Source: CBDTYW01 sp965364735 (lineage in GTDB: Bacteria > Actinomycetota > Nitriliruptoria > Nitriliruptorales > Nitriliruptoraceae). From it: a stretch of DNA of 6,702 nt. Shown piece after piece: positions 6,160 through 6,702 of this stretch; the stretch's first letter is position 1, and every line of letters starts with the position of its first letter. The notes beneath the pieces are model-generated. The model was not told the origin of the DNA, did not search any database, and worked only from the letters and a program-made list of their open reading frames with translations. The stretch is from assembly GCA_965364735.1 (NCBI GenBank), contig CBDTYW010000213.1:1-6702 (forward strand). The letters run 5' to 3'. Position numbers and translations under genes: made by a program.

Positions 6160-6187
6160 GACCCTCTGACCCGTGAGGCAGCCTCCC

Positions 6188-6702
6188 GTGACCACCCTCC
6201 AACCGCTCTCGATCGGCCCCCTGCACCTCGACGTGCCGGTGGTCCTCGCACCGATGGCCGGAGTCACCAACGCCGCGTTCCGCGCGCTGTGCCGCGCCCA
6301 CGGCGGCGGGCTGTACGTCTCGGAGATGATCGCGACGCGAGCGCTGCTCGAGCAGGACCGCAAGACGCTCAACAAGGCTGCGTTCGGCCCGGACGAGAGC
6401 CCGCGCTCGATCCAGCTCTACGGCGTCGCCGCCGAGGAGACGGGCCGCGCTGCCAAGGCGCTCGTCGAGCAACATGGCGTGGACCACATCGACCTGAACT
6501 TCGGCTGCCCGGCCCCGAAGGTCACCCGGCACGGCGGCGGGGCCGCGCTCCCGTGGCGCCTCGGGCTGTTCCGCGACATCGTCGCTGCCGCCGTCGAGAA
6601 CGCAGGCTCGGTCCCGGTCACCGTCAAGCTGCGCATGGGCATCGACGACGCCCACATCACCTACCTCGACGCAGGGCGTGCGGCCGCCGACGCCGGCGCC
6701 GC
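6188..6702 (+). CDS. dusB: tRNA-dihydrouridine synthase, DusB-type (3' end outside window)
   Basis: An FMN-dependent enzyme that reduces uridine in the D-loop of tRNAs to dihydrouridine with NADPH. The 171 visible residues are the N-terminal half of the TIM barrel; the family is usually 320-390 residues. Recognisable parts are VVLAPMAGVTNAAFR (18-32, FMN phosphate and substrate entry), SEMI (45-48), SIQLYG (74-79), and DLNFGCPAPKVTRHGGGAAL (102-121) with catalytic Cys107, the proton donor to the uracil ring, followed by VTVKLRMG, which holds the FMN-contacting Lys. The GTG at 6188 is chosen because GAGG (6175-6178) lies 9 bp ahead; an in-frame GTG at 6173 would overlap that site. The gene diverges from the synthetase operon across 174 bp. 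It is a housekeeping gene with no evident link to the acyl-CoA genes. The frame runs off the window end with no stop. Confidence 0.93.
   Translation, partial: MTTLQPLSIGPLHLDVPVVLAPMAGVTNAAFRALCRAHGGGLYVSEMIATRALLEQDRKTLNKAAFGPDESPRSIQLYGVAAEETGRAAKALVEQHGVDHIDLNFGCPAPKVTRHGGGAALPWRLGLFRDIVAAAVENAGSVPVTVKLRMGIDDAHITYLDAGRAAADAGA

Noticed and set aside
6160..6178. CTCTGACCCGTGAGG ahead of the dihydrouridine synthase as a third operator copy
   Set aside because: It shares only TCTGAC and CGT with the motif; the right arm reads CGTGAG instead of CGTCAGA and the spacing is wrong.
6014..6655. A minus-strand in-frame extension of the synthetase by 214 codons
   Set aside because: It lies antisense to the dihydrouridine synthase, has no homology to the ligase family, and would cross the promoter and operator. 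A good ribosome site and the family N-terminus both fit ATG 6013.

Overview
The window is high-GC DNA (most wobble positions are G or C) with tightly packed genes, several GTG starts and lipid-type CoA metabolism. This suggests an actinobacterium (Actinomycetota). The acyl-CoA synthetase resembles mycobacterial/rhodococcal FadD19, and the MaoC pair has the HadAB/ChsH1-ChsH2 architecture. I cannot place the genus from the sequence alone.

Layout. On the + strand from the left edge: a Nudix hydrolase of the CoA-pyrophosphatase type, cut at its 5' end (2-493); a VOC/glyoxalase-like protein whose ATG overlaps the Nudix stop (490-1095); a 79-bp gap with a perfect palindrome; and a two-gene operon of MaoC-type hydratase proteins (1175-1606 catalytic, 1608-2111 FAS1-like non-catalytic). 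Converging on it from the - strand is an MFS transporter (3314-2115). After a 156-bp gap, also on the - strand, comes an operon read from right to left: a FadD19-like acyl-CoA synthetase (6013-4367), then a crotonase-fold enoyl-CoA hydratase/isomerase (4322-3471). At the right edge, diverging on the + strand, is the start of a tRNA-dihydrouridine synthase (6188 onward, cut by the window end). No stretch over 300 bases lacks a gene. I saw no tRNA or rRNA gene, insertion sequence or CRISPR array.

How the genes may work together. The synthetase would activate a carboxylic acid to its CoA thioester. The crotonase protein would isomerise or hydrate an enoyl-CoA, and the MaoC pair would hydrate a 2-enoyl-CoA. 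The main observation is that the palindrome TCTGACG-N3-CGTCAGA occurs only twice, once directly upstream of the MaoC pair and once directly upstream of the synthetase operon, about 5 kb away and on the opposite strand. This ties the two operons into one likely regulon under a repressor (TetR-like by site geometry) that is not encoded here. The dehydrogenase and thiolase steps are also absent, so the pathway must be completed elsewhere. The substrate is not known; sterol side chain or another branched or cyclic acid is a guess from the FadD19 likeness.

Most of the window is ordinary catabolic and housekeeping sequence. I found no sign of a wholly new system. The points worth following are the shared operator and the unusual active site of the crotonase protein.
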